Assembly (NCBI RefSeq): GCF_025961205.1
Contig: NZ_JAOQNH010000003.1
Coordinates: forward strand, 826,501-890,500
Origin: Azospirillum fermentarium
GTDB lineage: Bacteria > Pseudomonadota > Alphaproteobacteria > Azospirillales > Azospirillaceae
Direction of reading: 5' to 3'
DNA length: 64,000 nt
The notes beneath the pieces are model-generated. The model searched no databases, was not told the DNA's origin, and was given only the letters and a program-made list of their open reading frames with translations. Numbering within the stretch: position 1 is the stretch's first letter; the number at the start of each line of letters is the position of its first letter. A program made the translations under genes and the position numbers. This document shows positions 27,459-35,322 of this stretch, one piece after another.

Positions 27459-28579
27459 CCTGCATGCTCCCCGCCGCGGGCCGTACCAAGGATGAACCGG
27501 CCCCGCCGTTCGCGGTGCTGGCGGAACTGACCCACCGCTGCCCCCTGCGCTGCCCCTATTGCTCCAACCCCCTGGACCTGGACCCGTCCAGCCGGGAGAT
27601 GGACACGGCGGCGTGGAAGCGCGTGCTGGATCAGGCGGTGGACGCCGGGGCGCTGCAGGTGCATTTCTCCGGCGGCGAACCCTGCGTGCGCAAGGATCTG
27701 GAAGAACTGGTCGCCCACGCCACCGATATCGGCCTCTACACCAACCTCATCACGTCGGCCGTGCTGATGGACGAGGAACGCCTGCTGCGTCTGCGCGACG
27801 CCGGGCTTCAGCATGTGCAGATCAGCCTTCAGGACACCGAGGCGGCGGGGGCCGACCGGGTGGGCGGCTTCAAGGGCGGCCACGCCCGCAAGCTGGCCGT
27901 GGCCGGGATGGTGACGCGGGCCGGGATGGCGCTGACCATCAACGCCGTGCTGCACCGGCACAACATCGAACGGGTGGATGATTTCATCGACCTCGCCCTG
28001 GATCTCAAGGCCGGGCGGATCGAGATCGCCAACGTGCAGTATTACGGCTGGGGTCTGGTCAACCGCGCCGCCCTGCTGCCGTCGCACGATCAGTTGATCG
28101 CCATGGACACGGCGGTGCGCGCCCGGCTGCCGTCGCTGAAGGGGCGGATCGTGGTGGATTACGTGGTGCCCGACTATTACGCCCGCCGGCCCAAGGCGTG
28201 CATGGGCGGCTGGGCGCGGCGGTTCATGAACGTCACCCCCTCGGGCCGGGTGCTGCCGTGCCACGCGGCGGAAACCATCCCCGGCATGAGCTTCGAGACG
28301 GTGCACGAGCGCACCCTGTCGGAAATCTGGCGCGACGGCCCGGCCTTCGTCCGCTACCGCGGCACCCACTGGATGCCCAAGCCCTGCCGCGATTGCGACC
28401 AGCAGGAGATCGACTGGGGCGGCTGCCGCTGTCAGGCCCTGGCCCTGGCCGGCGACGCCGACGCCGCCGACCCGGTGTGCGAGAAATCCAGCGCCCACGC
28501 CGCGGTCGCGGCGCTCCGCGATGCCGACGCCGCGGCCCTGGACACGCCGTTCCGCTACCGGGGAAGCCCCGCGGACTGA
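27455..28579 (+). CDS. pqqE: Radical SAM enzyme PqqE
   Basis: A 374-residue radical SAM protein that cross-links Glu and Tyr in PqqA. The SAM cluster motif is C29-x3-C33-x2-C36 (CPLRCPYC). The C-terminal SPASM region has CMGGWARRF, LPCHAA, CRDCDQQEIDWGGCRC and a final Cys, ligands for auxiliary Fe-S clusters. The gene ends the pqq operon 4 bp before the convergent mntH stop, with no obvious terminator between. Confidence 0.96.
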   Translation: MTCMLPAAGRTKDEPAPPFAVLAELTHRCPLRCPYCSNPLDLDPSSREMDTAAWKRVLDQAVDAGALQVHFSGGEPCVRKDLEELVAHATDIGLYTNLITSAVLMDEERLLRLRDAGLQHVQISLQDTEAAGADRVGGFKGGHARKLAVAGMVTRAGMALTINAVLHRHNIERVDDFIDLALDLKAGRIEIANVQYYGWGLVNRAALLPSHDQLIAMDTAVRARLPSLKGRIVVDYVVPDYYARRPKACMGGWARRFMNVTPSGRVLPCHAAETIPGMSFETVHERTLSEIWRDGPAFVRYRGTHWMPKPCRDCDQQEIDWGGCRCQALALAGDADAADPVCEKSSAHAAVAALRDADAAALDTPFRYRGSPAD

Positions 28580-28583
28580 CGGC

Positions 28584-29948
28584 TCAGCCGCCCGCGGCCA
28601 TCAGCACCCCGTTGGCGGCCAGAAGGCCGGCGAACAGCATCCACGCCACGGCCAGCACCCAGCGGGGGGCGGCCAGCCGGCCCATCACGCCCCGGTCGCC
28701 GCTGACCAGGATCAGCGGCGCCAGGGCCGCCGGCAGCAGCAGGGCCAGGATCACCTGCGACCCTTCCAGCAGGTCGCCCACGCCCCCCTCCCCCAGCCAC
28801 AGGATGCCGGCCAGCGCCGGCACCAGCGCCAGCCCGCGGGTGACCACCCGGCGTAGCCAGCAGGGGATCTTCAGTTCCAGGAAACCTTCCATCACCACCT
28901 GCCCGACGATGGTGCCGGTGAAGGTGGAACTGAGGCCCGAGGCCAGCAGCCCCAGGGCGAACAGGGTGGCCGCGACACGGGCAGCGGTGCCGCCGCCGGC
29001 CTCCCCGCCCGCGATGGTGTGGGTGGCCTCCTGAAGCCCGGCGATGTCGCCGATGCCGTTGGCGTGGAAGGCGGCGGCAGCGAGCGCCAGCAGGCCCAGG
29101 TTGACGAACACCGCCAGCCCCAGCGTCACCACCGTGTCGGCGGCGGCCCAGCGGGCGGTGCGCGCGGTGTCGCCCCCCTCGTCCCGCCGGGTGCCGACGA
29201 CGGAGGAATGGAGGAACAGGTTGTGGGGCATCAGCGTCGCCCCGACGATGCCCAGCGCCAGGAACACGCCCTGCGGCGCCTGCAGCGCGTCCAGCGGGTG
29301 GGACGCCTGTTCCAGCGTCTCCCCCCACGGCCCGCCGATGAGGGCCAGATTGACCGCCAGCGCCCCCATGATCATGGCGATCAGCCCCAGGATGATCGCC
29401 TCCACCCGGCGGAAGCCGGCGCCCTTCAAACCCAGCACGAGGAAGACGTCCAGGCTGGTGACGATCACCCCCGCGGCCAGCGGCAGCCGGAACAGGATCT
29501 GAAGCGCCACCGCCGCCCCCAGCACCTCGGCCACGTCGGTGGCGATGATGGCGGCCTCCATGGCCAGCCACAGCGGCAGGGACACGGCCCGCCCCCACCG
29601 GCGGCGGATGGTGACCGCCAGATCGGTGCCGGCGGCGATGCCCAGCCGGGCGGCCAGGAGCTGGAAGCCGATGGCGACGAGGCCGGAGAGCACCACCACC
29701 GCGGCCAGCCCGCCGCCCAGCCGGGCGCCGCCCTGCAGGTTGGTGGTCCAGTTGCCGGGGTCCATATAGCCCACCGCCACCAGCAGGCCGGGGCCGAGCG
29801 ACAGCCGCACCCGCTGCCAGAAGGTGGCCCCGCGGGGGGTGACCACCGTGCCGTTCACCTCGCTGGGGCAGAAGGGCGCGGTCGCCGTGACGGGAAGCCC
29901 GACACGGCGGGCGGCGGCAAGGATGGGGGCGACGGCAGCGTCAAACAT
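28584..29948 (-). CDS. mntH: NRAMP-family divalent metal transporter (Mn/Fe)
   Basis: A 454-residue inner-membrane protein with about eleven helices. DPGNW (in AVGYMDPGNWTTN, helix 1) and MPHNLFLHS (helix 6) are the metal-binding signatures of NRAMP transporters, which import Mn2+ (and Fe2+) with protons. The N-terminal roughly 50 residues before VRLSLGPG are unusually long for MntH, so a shorter start is possible. Divergent from chrA. Confidence 0.92.
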   Translation of the reverse strand: MFDAAVAPILAAARRVGLPVTATAPFCPSEVNGTVVTPRGATFWQRVRLSLGPGLLVAVGYMDPGNWTTNLQGGARLGGGLAAVVVLSGLVAIGFQLLAARLGIAAGTDLAVTIRRRWGRAVSLPLWLAMEAAIIATDVAEVLGAAVALQILFRLPLAAGVIVTSLDVFLVLGLKGAGFRRVEAIILGLIAMIMGALAVNLALIGGPWGETLEQASHPLDALQAPQGVFLALGIVGATLMPHNLFLHSSVVGTRRDEGGDTARTARWAAADTVVTLGLAVFVNLGLLALAAAAFHANGIGDIAGLQEATHTIAGGEAGGGTAARVAATLFALGLLASGLSSTFTGTIVGQVVMEGFLELKIPCWLRRVVTRGLALVPALAGILWLGEGGVGDLLEGSQVILALLLPAALAPLILVSGDRGVMGRLAAPRWVLAVAWMLFAGLLAANGVLMAAGG

Positions 29949-30104
29949 CGGTGACCGTTATGGCGGCGGCAATGGACGGCGTGGTCCTCCACGATACCGC
30001 GTGCCCCGCGGAAATGCGAACACCCCGGCCATCCGGTCTTTCGCGGCATCATTTTCCATGGTACAGCGGGCCATCTCGAAATGAATAACGAGAAAACGTT
30101 GTAA

Positions 30105-31472
30105 ATGACAGGATATAACCGCGTCCCGCTTGGGGATTTCATCCGTACCTGGGCACGGGTGGCGGGGTTGAGTTTCGGCGGGCCGGTGGGCCAGATCGCC
30201 GTCATGCACCGGATCCTTGTGGACGAGAAACGCTGGGTGGGGGAATCGCGGTTTCTCCACGCGCTCAACTGCTGCATGATCCTGCCGGGGCCGGAGGCGC
30301 AGCAGATGGCCACATACATCGGCTGGCTGCTGCGCGGGCCGGTGGGCGGGCTGATTGCCGGGGGGCTGTTCGTCCTGCCGGGCTTCATTGCCATCATGGC
30401 GCTGAGCTGGATCTACGCCCTCCACGGCGGGGCGGGACCGGTGCAGGCGCTGTTCGTCGGGCTGAAGGCGGCGGTGCTGGCGGTGGTGGTGGATGCGGTG
30501 ATCCGCATCGGGCGGCGGGCCTTGACCGGGTGGTGGAAACGCGCCCTGGCCGCTGCGGCCTTTGCCGGGCTGTTCGTCTATGACCTGCCCTTTCCCCTGA
30601 TCGTGGCCGCCGCCGGGCTGGTGGGGCTGGGGCTGGCGTGGATGGGGGCGCGGGGGATCGGCAACGGGCTGGGCCACGGGGGTGACGGAGCCGCCGGGGG
30701 CCTGGCCGATGCCGACAGCCTGATCGGGGCGGACACCCCGGACCATGCCCGGCCATCGCACGCCTGGACCCGGCGGGTGCTGCTGGTGGGGCTGCCGCTG
30801 TGGCTGGTGCCGGTGGCGGGGCTGGTGCTGGCGCTGGGGCCGCAGAACGTGTTCGCCGCGGTGGCGGTGTTCTTTTCCAAGATGGCGGTGGTGACCTTCG
30901 GCGGGGCGTACGCCGTGCTGGCCTATGTGGCGCAGCAGGCGGTGGATCATTACGGCTGGCTCCAGCCGGGGGAGATGCTGGACGGGCTGGGCATGGCCGA
31001 GACCACGCCGGGGCCGCTGATCATGGTGCTGCAGTTCGTGGGCTTCATGGCCGGGTTCCGCGATCCGGGCGGGCTGTCGCCGCTGTGGGCCGGGACGCTG
31101 GCCGGGTGTCTGGCGACCTGGGTCACCTTCGTCCCCTGCTTCCTGTGGATCTTCCTGGGCGGGCCGTACGCGGAGGCTCTGCGGCACAGCCGGGCGCTGT
31201 GGGGGGCGCTGTCGGCCATCACCGCGGCGGTGGTGGGGGTGGTGCTCAATCTGGCGCTGTGGTTCGCGCTCCACACCCTGTTCACCCGCCTGGACCCGGT
31301 GGCGGTGCTGGGCGGGCGGGTGGACGTGCCGGATGTGGGCAGCGTCAACGGCCCGGCGGCGGTGCTGACCGCGGTGGCGCTGGTGCTGACCTTCGGCTTC
31401 CGGCTGGGCACGGTGCCGGTGCTGGCGGTGTGCGCCGGGCTGGGCATGGCGTGGCACGGGGTGGCGGGTTAG
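30105..31472 (+). CDS. chrA: Chromate transporter ChrA
   Basis: A 455-residue two-domain CHR membrane protein: each half carries the CHR signature (FGGPVGQIAVMHRILVDEKRW in the first; FFSKMAVVTFGGAYAVLAYV in the second) and a PGP motif (CCMILPGPEAQQMA; ETTPGPLIMVLQF). It exports chromate, or in some species sulfate-like anions. Its stop TAG is the first part of a TTAGAGCG palindromic element (31469-31558). Confidence 0.92.
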   Translation: MTGYNRVPLGDFIRTWARVAGLSFGGPVGQIAVMHRILVDEKRWVGESRFLHALNCCMILPGPEAQQMATYIGWLLRGPVGGLIAGGLFVLPGFIAIMALSWIYALHGGAGPVQALFVGLKAAVLAVVVDAVIRIGRRALTGWWKRALAAAAFAGLFVYDLPFPLIVAAAGLVGLGLAWMGARGIGNGLGHGGDGAAGGLADADSLIGADTPDHARPSHAWTRRVLLVGLPLWLVPVAGLVLALGPQNVFAAVAVFFSKMAVVTFGGAYAVLAYVAQQAVDHYGWLQPGEMLDGLGMAETTPGPLIMVLQFVGFMAGFRDPGGLSPLWAGTLAGCLATWVTFVPCFLWIFLGGPYAEALRHSRALWGALSAITAAVVGVVLNLALWFALHTLFTRLDPVAVLGGRVDVPDVGSVNGPAAVLTAVALVLTFGFRLGTVPVLAVCAGLGMAWHGVAG

Positions 31473-31558
31473 AGCGTTTTCCGATTAGGTGGAATATCAC
31501 GAATTTTTGATGCCGTTTGCGCATTCCTGTGGCGGGAAATTTCCAATAATCGCTCTAA
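31469..31558. repeat. 90-bp palindromic element with TTAGAGCG/CGCTCTAA ends
   Basis: The ends TTAGAGCGTTTTCC and (reverse strand) TTAGAGCGATTATTGG are imperfect inverted repeats. The element overlaps the chrA stop codon. Its terminal TAGAGC matches the ends of the 99/151-bp elements at 5374 and 32889, but the interior differs, so it may be a related subfamily. Confidence 0.7.
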
Positions 31559-31571
31559 GCAGGTTTGCAGA

Positions 31572-31610
31572 ATTTCCGAGCCCGCCCATCTGTGGGCGGG
31601 GTTCGGAAAT
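31572..31610. terminator. Hairpin between convergent chrA and hypothetical gene
   Basis: ATTTCCGA and CCCGCCCA (31572-31588) pair with TGGGCGGG and TCGGAAAT (31593-31610) across a TCTG loop with a small internal bulge. It lies 65 bp after the minus-strand gene's stop and 100 bp after chrA. No clear T-run. Confidence 0.55.
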
Positions 31611-31675
31611 CCTGTTGAGACCCCGGTGAGCAATCCGATGGACAGCACCCCCCGAACCGGACGCGAGCCGGGCGG

Positions 31676-32509
31676 TCAGAGCGTCATATCGACCCGCACC
31701 GAAGCGGCCTGCCTGCTCGCCTCCAGCTCCTTGCGGGCCTGCTGCAGCTCGGACGCCTGGCCGCCGCCCTTGAAAAGGGTGATCTGGCCGATGTCCTTGA
31801 CGTAGGAGCCGTCATGCACGGACGCCCAGGTTCCTTCGACCCCATGAATCCCCTTCACCAGCAGGTTGACGACCGGATCGCCGCTGTCGAGATTCTCCGC
31901 CGTCTCACCTGGATGATCCCGCTGCATCGACGATTCATAGCCGACCTGGGTGGCGGCGCGATTCACGCGCCAGTTGTCCGACGCCCGCTCTTCCGGGCTG
32001 GCGGCATCCAGGAAGCGGACCCCGTTCCTGAAGCCGGCCGCCGGATCGCTCATGAAGCTGCCCGTCTCCCCCAACCCCATCGCGGAGGCCTGCTGCTGCG
32101 ACATGACGGTCTGGGCGAAGGCCTGCTCGTCGTCCGAGAACAGGCCGCCGCTGTTGCTGGCGATGGCATGGAGGGAGCGCCGGTCGAGGCCCTGGAACGC
32201 GGCGTCGATGTCCGCCTGGGTTCCCTGATTCTCCCCCATGCCCAGCGTGTGTCCCGCCTCCTTCATCCTGGCCAGATTGGCGTCGAGCGCCGACCGGGAG
32301 TCGGTGGTGACCTCGGCGAAGCTCCTTCCGACCGACGCCGCTTGGTTTGATGCGGCCGGCACGGCGCCGGAAAGCGTCACGACGACCGCCGGCTTGCCGA
32401 TGGCCGCCGTGCCTGCGGTCTTGGGCGCCTCCGCCGGGGCCTTGCCGGCGATGAATGCCCGCGCCTGGTAAACGCCGGCATCACCGACAACCGAGCTGAC
32501 AACGGCCAT
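31676..32509 (-). CDS. Hypothetical protein, possibly exported without a classical signal peptide
   Basis: A 277-residue protein not recognised. It has no membrane helix and no cleavable signal. The N-terminal 60 residues are Ala/Val/Pro-rich with VVVTLSGAVPAA; residues 90-190 are Asp/Ser/Gln-rich; the C-terminus ends in a short helix (ASELQQARKELEASRQAAS). The ATG at 32509 follows AGGGGGGTGG. It lies beside insertion-sequence remnants behind an AT-rich upstream region, so it may be laterally acquired. The composition resembles low-complexity secreted or flagellum-associated hypotheticals of related bacteria, but I assign no function. Confidence 0.6.
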   Translation of the reverse strand: MAVVSSVVGDAGVYQARAFIAGKAPAEAPKTAGTAAIGKPAVVVTLSGAVPAASNQAASVGRSFAEVTTDSRSALDANLARMKEAGHTLGMGENQGTQADIDAAFQGLDRRSLHAIASNSGGLFSDDEQAFAQTVMSQQQASAMGLGETGSFMSDPAAGFRNGVRFLDAASPEERASDNWRVNRAATQVGYESSMQRDHPGETAENLDSGDPVVNLLVKGIHGVEGTWASVHDGSYVKDIGQITLFKGGGQASELQQARKELEASRQAASVRVDMTL

Positions 32510-32640
32510 CACTCCACCCCCCTGCGATCGGGAAATTTTCGGAAAAAAATATCATAAGGTTGTGCGTGAGGCAACATAGACGTTGCGAAGTACATAAAGA
32601 CTATAAACTTTCAGTAGCGATATCCCGCCAACCGCCTCCT
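32510..32640. other. AT-rich upstream region of the hypothetical gene
   Basis: Clearly AT-richer than its surroundings, with an A-run (CGGAAAAAAATATCATAAGG) at about 32534-32553. Probably the promoter of the minus-strand hypothetical gene and/or foreign DNA; no defined -35/-10 pair could be fixed. Confidence 0.4.
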
Positions 32641-32875
32641 ACTGGCAGCGCCGCGATCGGATCGAAGCGCGCCGCCCGGGCGGCGGGATAGCTTCCAAAG
32701 GAAACGCCTCAATCCCGCAAGCCACGATGTCGAAAAATACAAATGGCGTCACCTCGTCGAAAATTTCTTCCAGAAACTCAAGGAATTCAAGCGGATTGCC
32801 ATGCGGGCTTGCAAGACGGACGAGAGTTTCGCCGCCATGATCCATCTGGCCGCAACCGCGATCCGAACAAGGTGA
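32641..32875 (+). pseudogene. C-terminal remnant of an IS5-type transposase
   Basis: Read in one frame to the TGA at 32873-32875, the strand gives SHDVEKYKWRHLVENFFQKL followed by KEFKRIAMRACKTDESFAAM, the conserved C-terminal block (Y-x2-R-x3-E-x2-F-x-K-L-K) of IS5/IS427-type transposases containing the catalytic Glu. All upstream parts of the gene are missing. Just after the stop, GTCAACAGACCC looks like the terminal inverted repeat of that element and abuts CTAG. Confidence 0.8.
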
Positions 32876-32888
32876 ACGTCAACAGACC

Positions 32889-33039
32889 CTAGAGCCGTTT
32901 TCGGTTGACCGGAAACGGCTCCGGCGGCGACCGCCGCCGCGCGGCACGTGCCGCGGAAGCCAAGCCGCGGATGCGGCGCCGGCGTTTGAGGAAGAGGCAG
33001 AGAGACGGCGTGTTTCCGGTCAACGGAAACACGCCCTAA
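32889..33039. repeat. 151-bp palindromic element (CTAG...CTAA), second copy of the atpR repeat
   Basis: Starts CTAGAGCCGTTTTCGGTTGA and ends GGAAACACGCCCTAA; both ends are hairpins around TTGACC/GGTCAA and are inverted relative to each other. Bases 32941-33039 match the atpR copy (5374-5472, reverse complement) at 95 of 99 positions. The left third holds an extra hairpin pair (AGCCGTTT/AAACGGCT and GGCGGC/GCCGCC) absent from the atpR copy. Confidence 0.88.
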
Positions 33040-34343
33040 CAGGGCGCGGAAAAAGGCTATGCCCGGCTGGCCGGTCGTGATTCTCTCATTTCGTAGAGAA
33101 TGAGGCCGGCGAGGGGGCGATGCGGGGTTCGGACGAACGCAGCGAGGGTCTGTTCAGCTACGTGAGCTGTGAGGCTCGGGTTCCGGCCAACCACCCGTTG
33201 CGGGCGATCCGGGCCATCGTGGATGAAGCGCTGGAGGTGATGTCGCCAGCCTTCGAGGGTCTGTACTCGAAGATCGGGCGGCCGTCGATCGCACCGGAGA
33301 AGCTGCTGCGGGCGCTGCTGCTCCAGGCCTTCTACTCGGTGCGCTCGGAACGCCAGTTGATGGAGCAGCTTGATTACAACCTGCTGTTCCGCTGGTTCGT
33401 CGGGCTGTCGATGGACGCCCCGGTGTGGGACGTGACGGTCTTCACCAAGAACCGTGAGCGTTTGCTGGCGGGGGATGTGGCGGCCACGTTCCTGGCCACC
33501 GTGCTGGATCAGCCGCGGGTCAAGGCGCTGCTGTCGGACGAGCACTTCTCGGTGGACGGCACGCTGATCGAGGCGTGGGCCAGCGTGAAGAGCTTCCGGC
33601 CCAAAGATGGCAGCGGTGAGCCGCCGGGGCCGGGCCGCAACGGCGAGCGCGACTTTCACGGTGAGAAACGGTCCAACGAAACGCATGCCTCCACAACCGA
33701 TCCCGAGGCGCGTCTCTACCGCAAGGGCAACGGGCAGCCGGCGAAGCTGGCCTTCATGGGCCACGCGCTGATGGAGAACCGCCATGCTCTGGTGGTGGAT
33801 GTCCGGCTGACGGCGGCTACGGGCTTGGCCGAACGCGAGGCGGCGGTGTCGATGGTCGAGGCCATCTCCGGCTGCCACCGCATCACGCTGGGCGCCGACA
33901 AGGCTTACGACACCAAGGATTTCGTGGCGAACATGCGCCGCCTGGGCGCCACCCCGCACGTTGCCCAGAACACCAGCAACCGCCGCTCAGCCATTGATGG
34001 CCGGACCACCCGTCACCCCGGCTATGCCGTGTCCTTGCGCATCCGCAAGCGGATCGAGGAGGTCTTCGGCTGGATCAAGGGGGCGGGGCTGCGCAAGACC
34101 CGTCACCGCGGCACCGCCCGCGTCGGTTGGATGTTCACGCTGACTGCCGCCGCCTATAACCTGATCCGTCTGCCCAAGCTGCTGACAACGGCATAATCAT
34201 CCCGGAGTCCGCCTGAATGGCGGCTCCAGGAGCCTGAGGGCGCGGAAAAAGGCGCCATCCAGACCAAAACAGGCCCCGAAAACACCATTTCCAAGCTTCA
34301 GCGGAGACAATGCCACCGCATCGGTCCGTTTTTCCGCGCCCTG
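33040..34343. mobile_element. Complete IS5-family insertion sequence, 1304 bp
   Basis: Terminal inverted repeats CAGGGCGCGGAAAAA (left, 33040-33054) and its complement at the right end (to 34343). Flanked by a 4-bp direct repeat CTAA (33036-33039 and 34344-34347), matching the YTAR target preference of IS5-family elements. It contains one intact transposase gene. The left-end sequence AGGGCGCGGAAAAAGGC occurs a second time in direct orientation at 34238-34254. Confidence 0.93.
33120..34196 (+). CDS. IS5-family transposase
   Basis: A 358-residue DDE transposase. Probable catalytic residues: D146 (HFSVDGTLIEAW), D260 (TLGADKAYDTKDF) and E313 or E314 (RKRIEEVFGWIKGAGLRKT, the Y/R-E-K-like C-terminal motif). 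The N-terminal DUF772-type region (FSYVSCEARVPANHPLRAIR; RPSIAPEKLLRALLLQAFYS; DYNLLFRWFVGL) is typical. It is uninterrupted and flanked by intact ends and a target duplication, so the element could be active. Confidence 0.94.
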   Translation: MRGSDERSEGLFSYVSCEARVPANHPLRAIRAIVDEALEVMSPAFEGLYSKIGRPSIAPEKLLRALLLQAFYSVRSERQLMEQLDYNLLFRWFVGLSMDAPVWDVTVFTKNRERLLAGDVAATFLATVLDQPRVKALLSDEHFSVDGTLIEAWASVKSFRPKDGSGEPPGPGRNGERDFHGEKRSNETHASTTDPEARLYRKGNGQPAKLAFMGHALMENRHALVVDVRLTAATGLAEREAAVSMVEAISGCHRITLGADKAYDTKDFVANMRRLGATPHVAQNTSNRRSAIDGRTTRHPGYAVSLRIRKRIEEVFGWIKGAGLRKTRHRGTARVGWMFTLTAAAYNLIRLPKLLTTA

Positions 34344-35213
34344 CTAACCCGCCTGCTCCGCCAGCCACGCGCGGAAGGCCAGCGCCGGGGCCGTGCGGGT
34401 GCCGGGGCCTTCGAGCAGGAAATACTGGCCGGTGCGCACCCGGCCCGCCGGCCCCAGCGGTTCGGCCAGCCGGCCCGCCGCCAGCGGGCGGTCCACGAAC
34501 AGCCGCGGCACCACCGCCACCCCCACCCCGTCCTCCGCCGCCTGGATGGCGAAGAAGGTGTGGTCCACCTCCAGCCGGTGGGGGAAGGCGGCAGGCTCCA
34601 GCCCCTGGGCAGCGCACCACGCCGGCCACAGGTCGGGGCGGGCGCGGATGGTGATGACGGTGTGGCGGGCGAGATCCGCCGCCGACCGCGGCGCCTCCAT
34701 CCCCGGACGGCCGATGGGCGCGCTGACCTCCTCCATCAGCGGCACCGGGGCCAAGCCGGCGAAGTGGGCGACGTCGCGGCGGATGGCGTAATCGACACGG
34801 GCGCTGCGGTCCACCGGCCCCGTCGCCGTGGTCAGCACCACCTCGATCCCCGGATGGCGGCGGCGGAAATCCGGCAGCCGCGGCAGCAGCCAATGCATGG
34901 CGAAGGTGGGGATCACGTCCAGCCGCACGCCGTCCGGCGGCTCCTGCCCGCGCGCGTCCTCCGTCGCCTCCTCCATCTGGGCGAACAGGGCGGCCATGCG
35001 GGTGAAATAGCGCGCCCCGGCGGGCGTCAACTGCACCTGCCGGCGGGAGCGGTCGAACAGCGGCACCCCCAGATGGGTTTCCAAGGCGCGGATCTGGCGG
35101 CTGACGGCGCCGGGGGTGACGCACAGCTCGTCCGCCGCCAGACGGAAGCTGACGTGGCGGGCGGCGGCGACGAAGGCGCGCAGCGCGTTCAGGGGCGGGA
35201 GACGGGACGGCAT
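34344..35213 (-). CDS. LysR-type regulator, GcvA-like
   Basis: A 289-residue regulator beginning MPSRLPPLNALRAFVAAARH, the standard GcvA-like N-terminus, with DELCVTPGAVSRQIRALETH as recognition helix. The ATG at 35213 was chosen over longer in-frame starts for that reason. The stop codon TAG lies within the CTAA target duplication of the IS; before the insertion the palindromic element at 33039 abutted this stop. Divergent from an MFS transporter, its likely target; an inverted repeat 4-18 bases upstream of its start fits autoregulation. Confidence 0.9.
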   Translation of the reverse strand: MPSRLPPLNALRAFVAAARHVSFRLAADELCVTPGAVSRQIRALETHLGVPLFDRSRRQVQLTPAGARYFTRMAALFAQMEEATEDARGQEPPDGVRLDVIPTFAMHWLLPRLPDFRRRHPGIEVVLTTATGPVDRSARVDYAIRRDVAHFAGLAPVPLMEEVSAPIGRPGMEAPRSAADLARHTVITIRARPDLWPAWCAAQGLEPAAFPHRLEVDHTFFAIQAAEDGVGVAVVPRLFVDRPLAAGRLAEPLGPAGRVRTGQYFLLEGPGTRTAPALAFRAWLAEQAG

Positions 35214-35216
35214 CTG

Positions 35217-35231
35217 TTGAGTTTTTCTCAA
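35217..35231. promoter_or_regulatory. Candidate LysR operator in front of the LysR/MFS pair
   Basis: TTGAG-TTTTT-CTCAA is a perfect inverted repeat with T-N11-A geometry (T35218, A35230), just upstream of the LysR ATG. The core TGAG-N5-CTCA equals that at 13712-13726, beside the other GcvA-like LysR. Confidence 0.5.
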
Positions 35232-35322
35232 TGATCGTGGGCGTACAAGTCGTTTTCGCCGTCCCCCGCCAAGCGCTACGGTAGGGGCCGCAAACACCAT
35301 CCCGACCGGACAAACCGCCGCC

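Noticed and set aside
32639-32845. A 68-codon minus-strand frame
   Set aside because: The plus strand here encodes the conserved C-terminal block of an IS5-type transposase, so the minus frame is a shadow.
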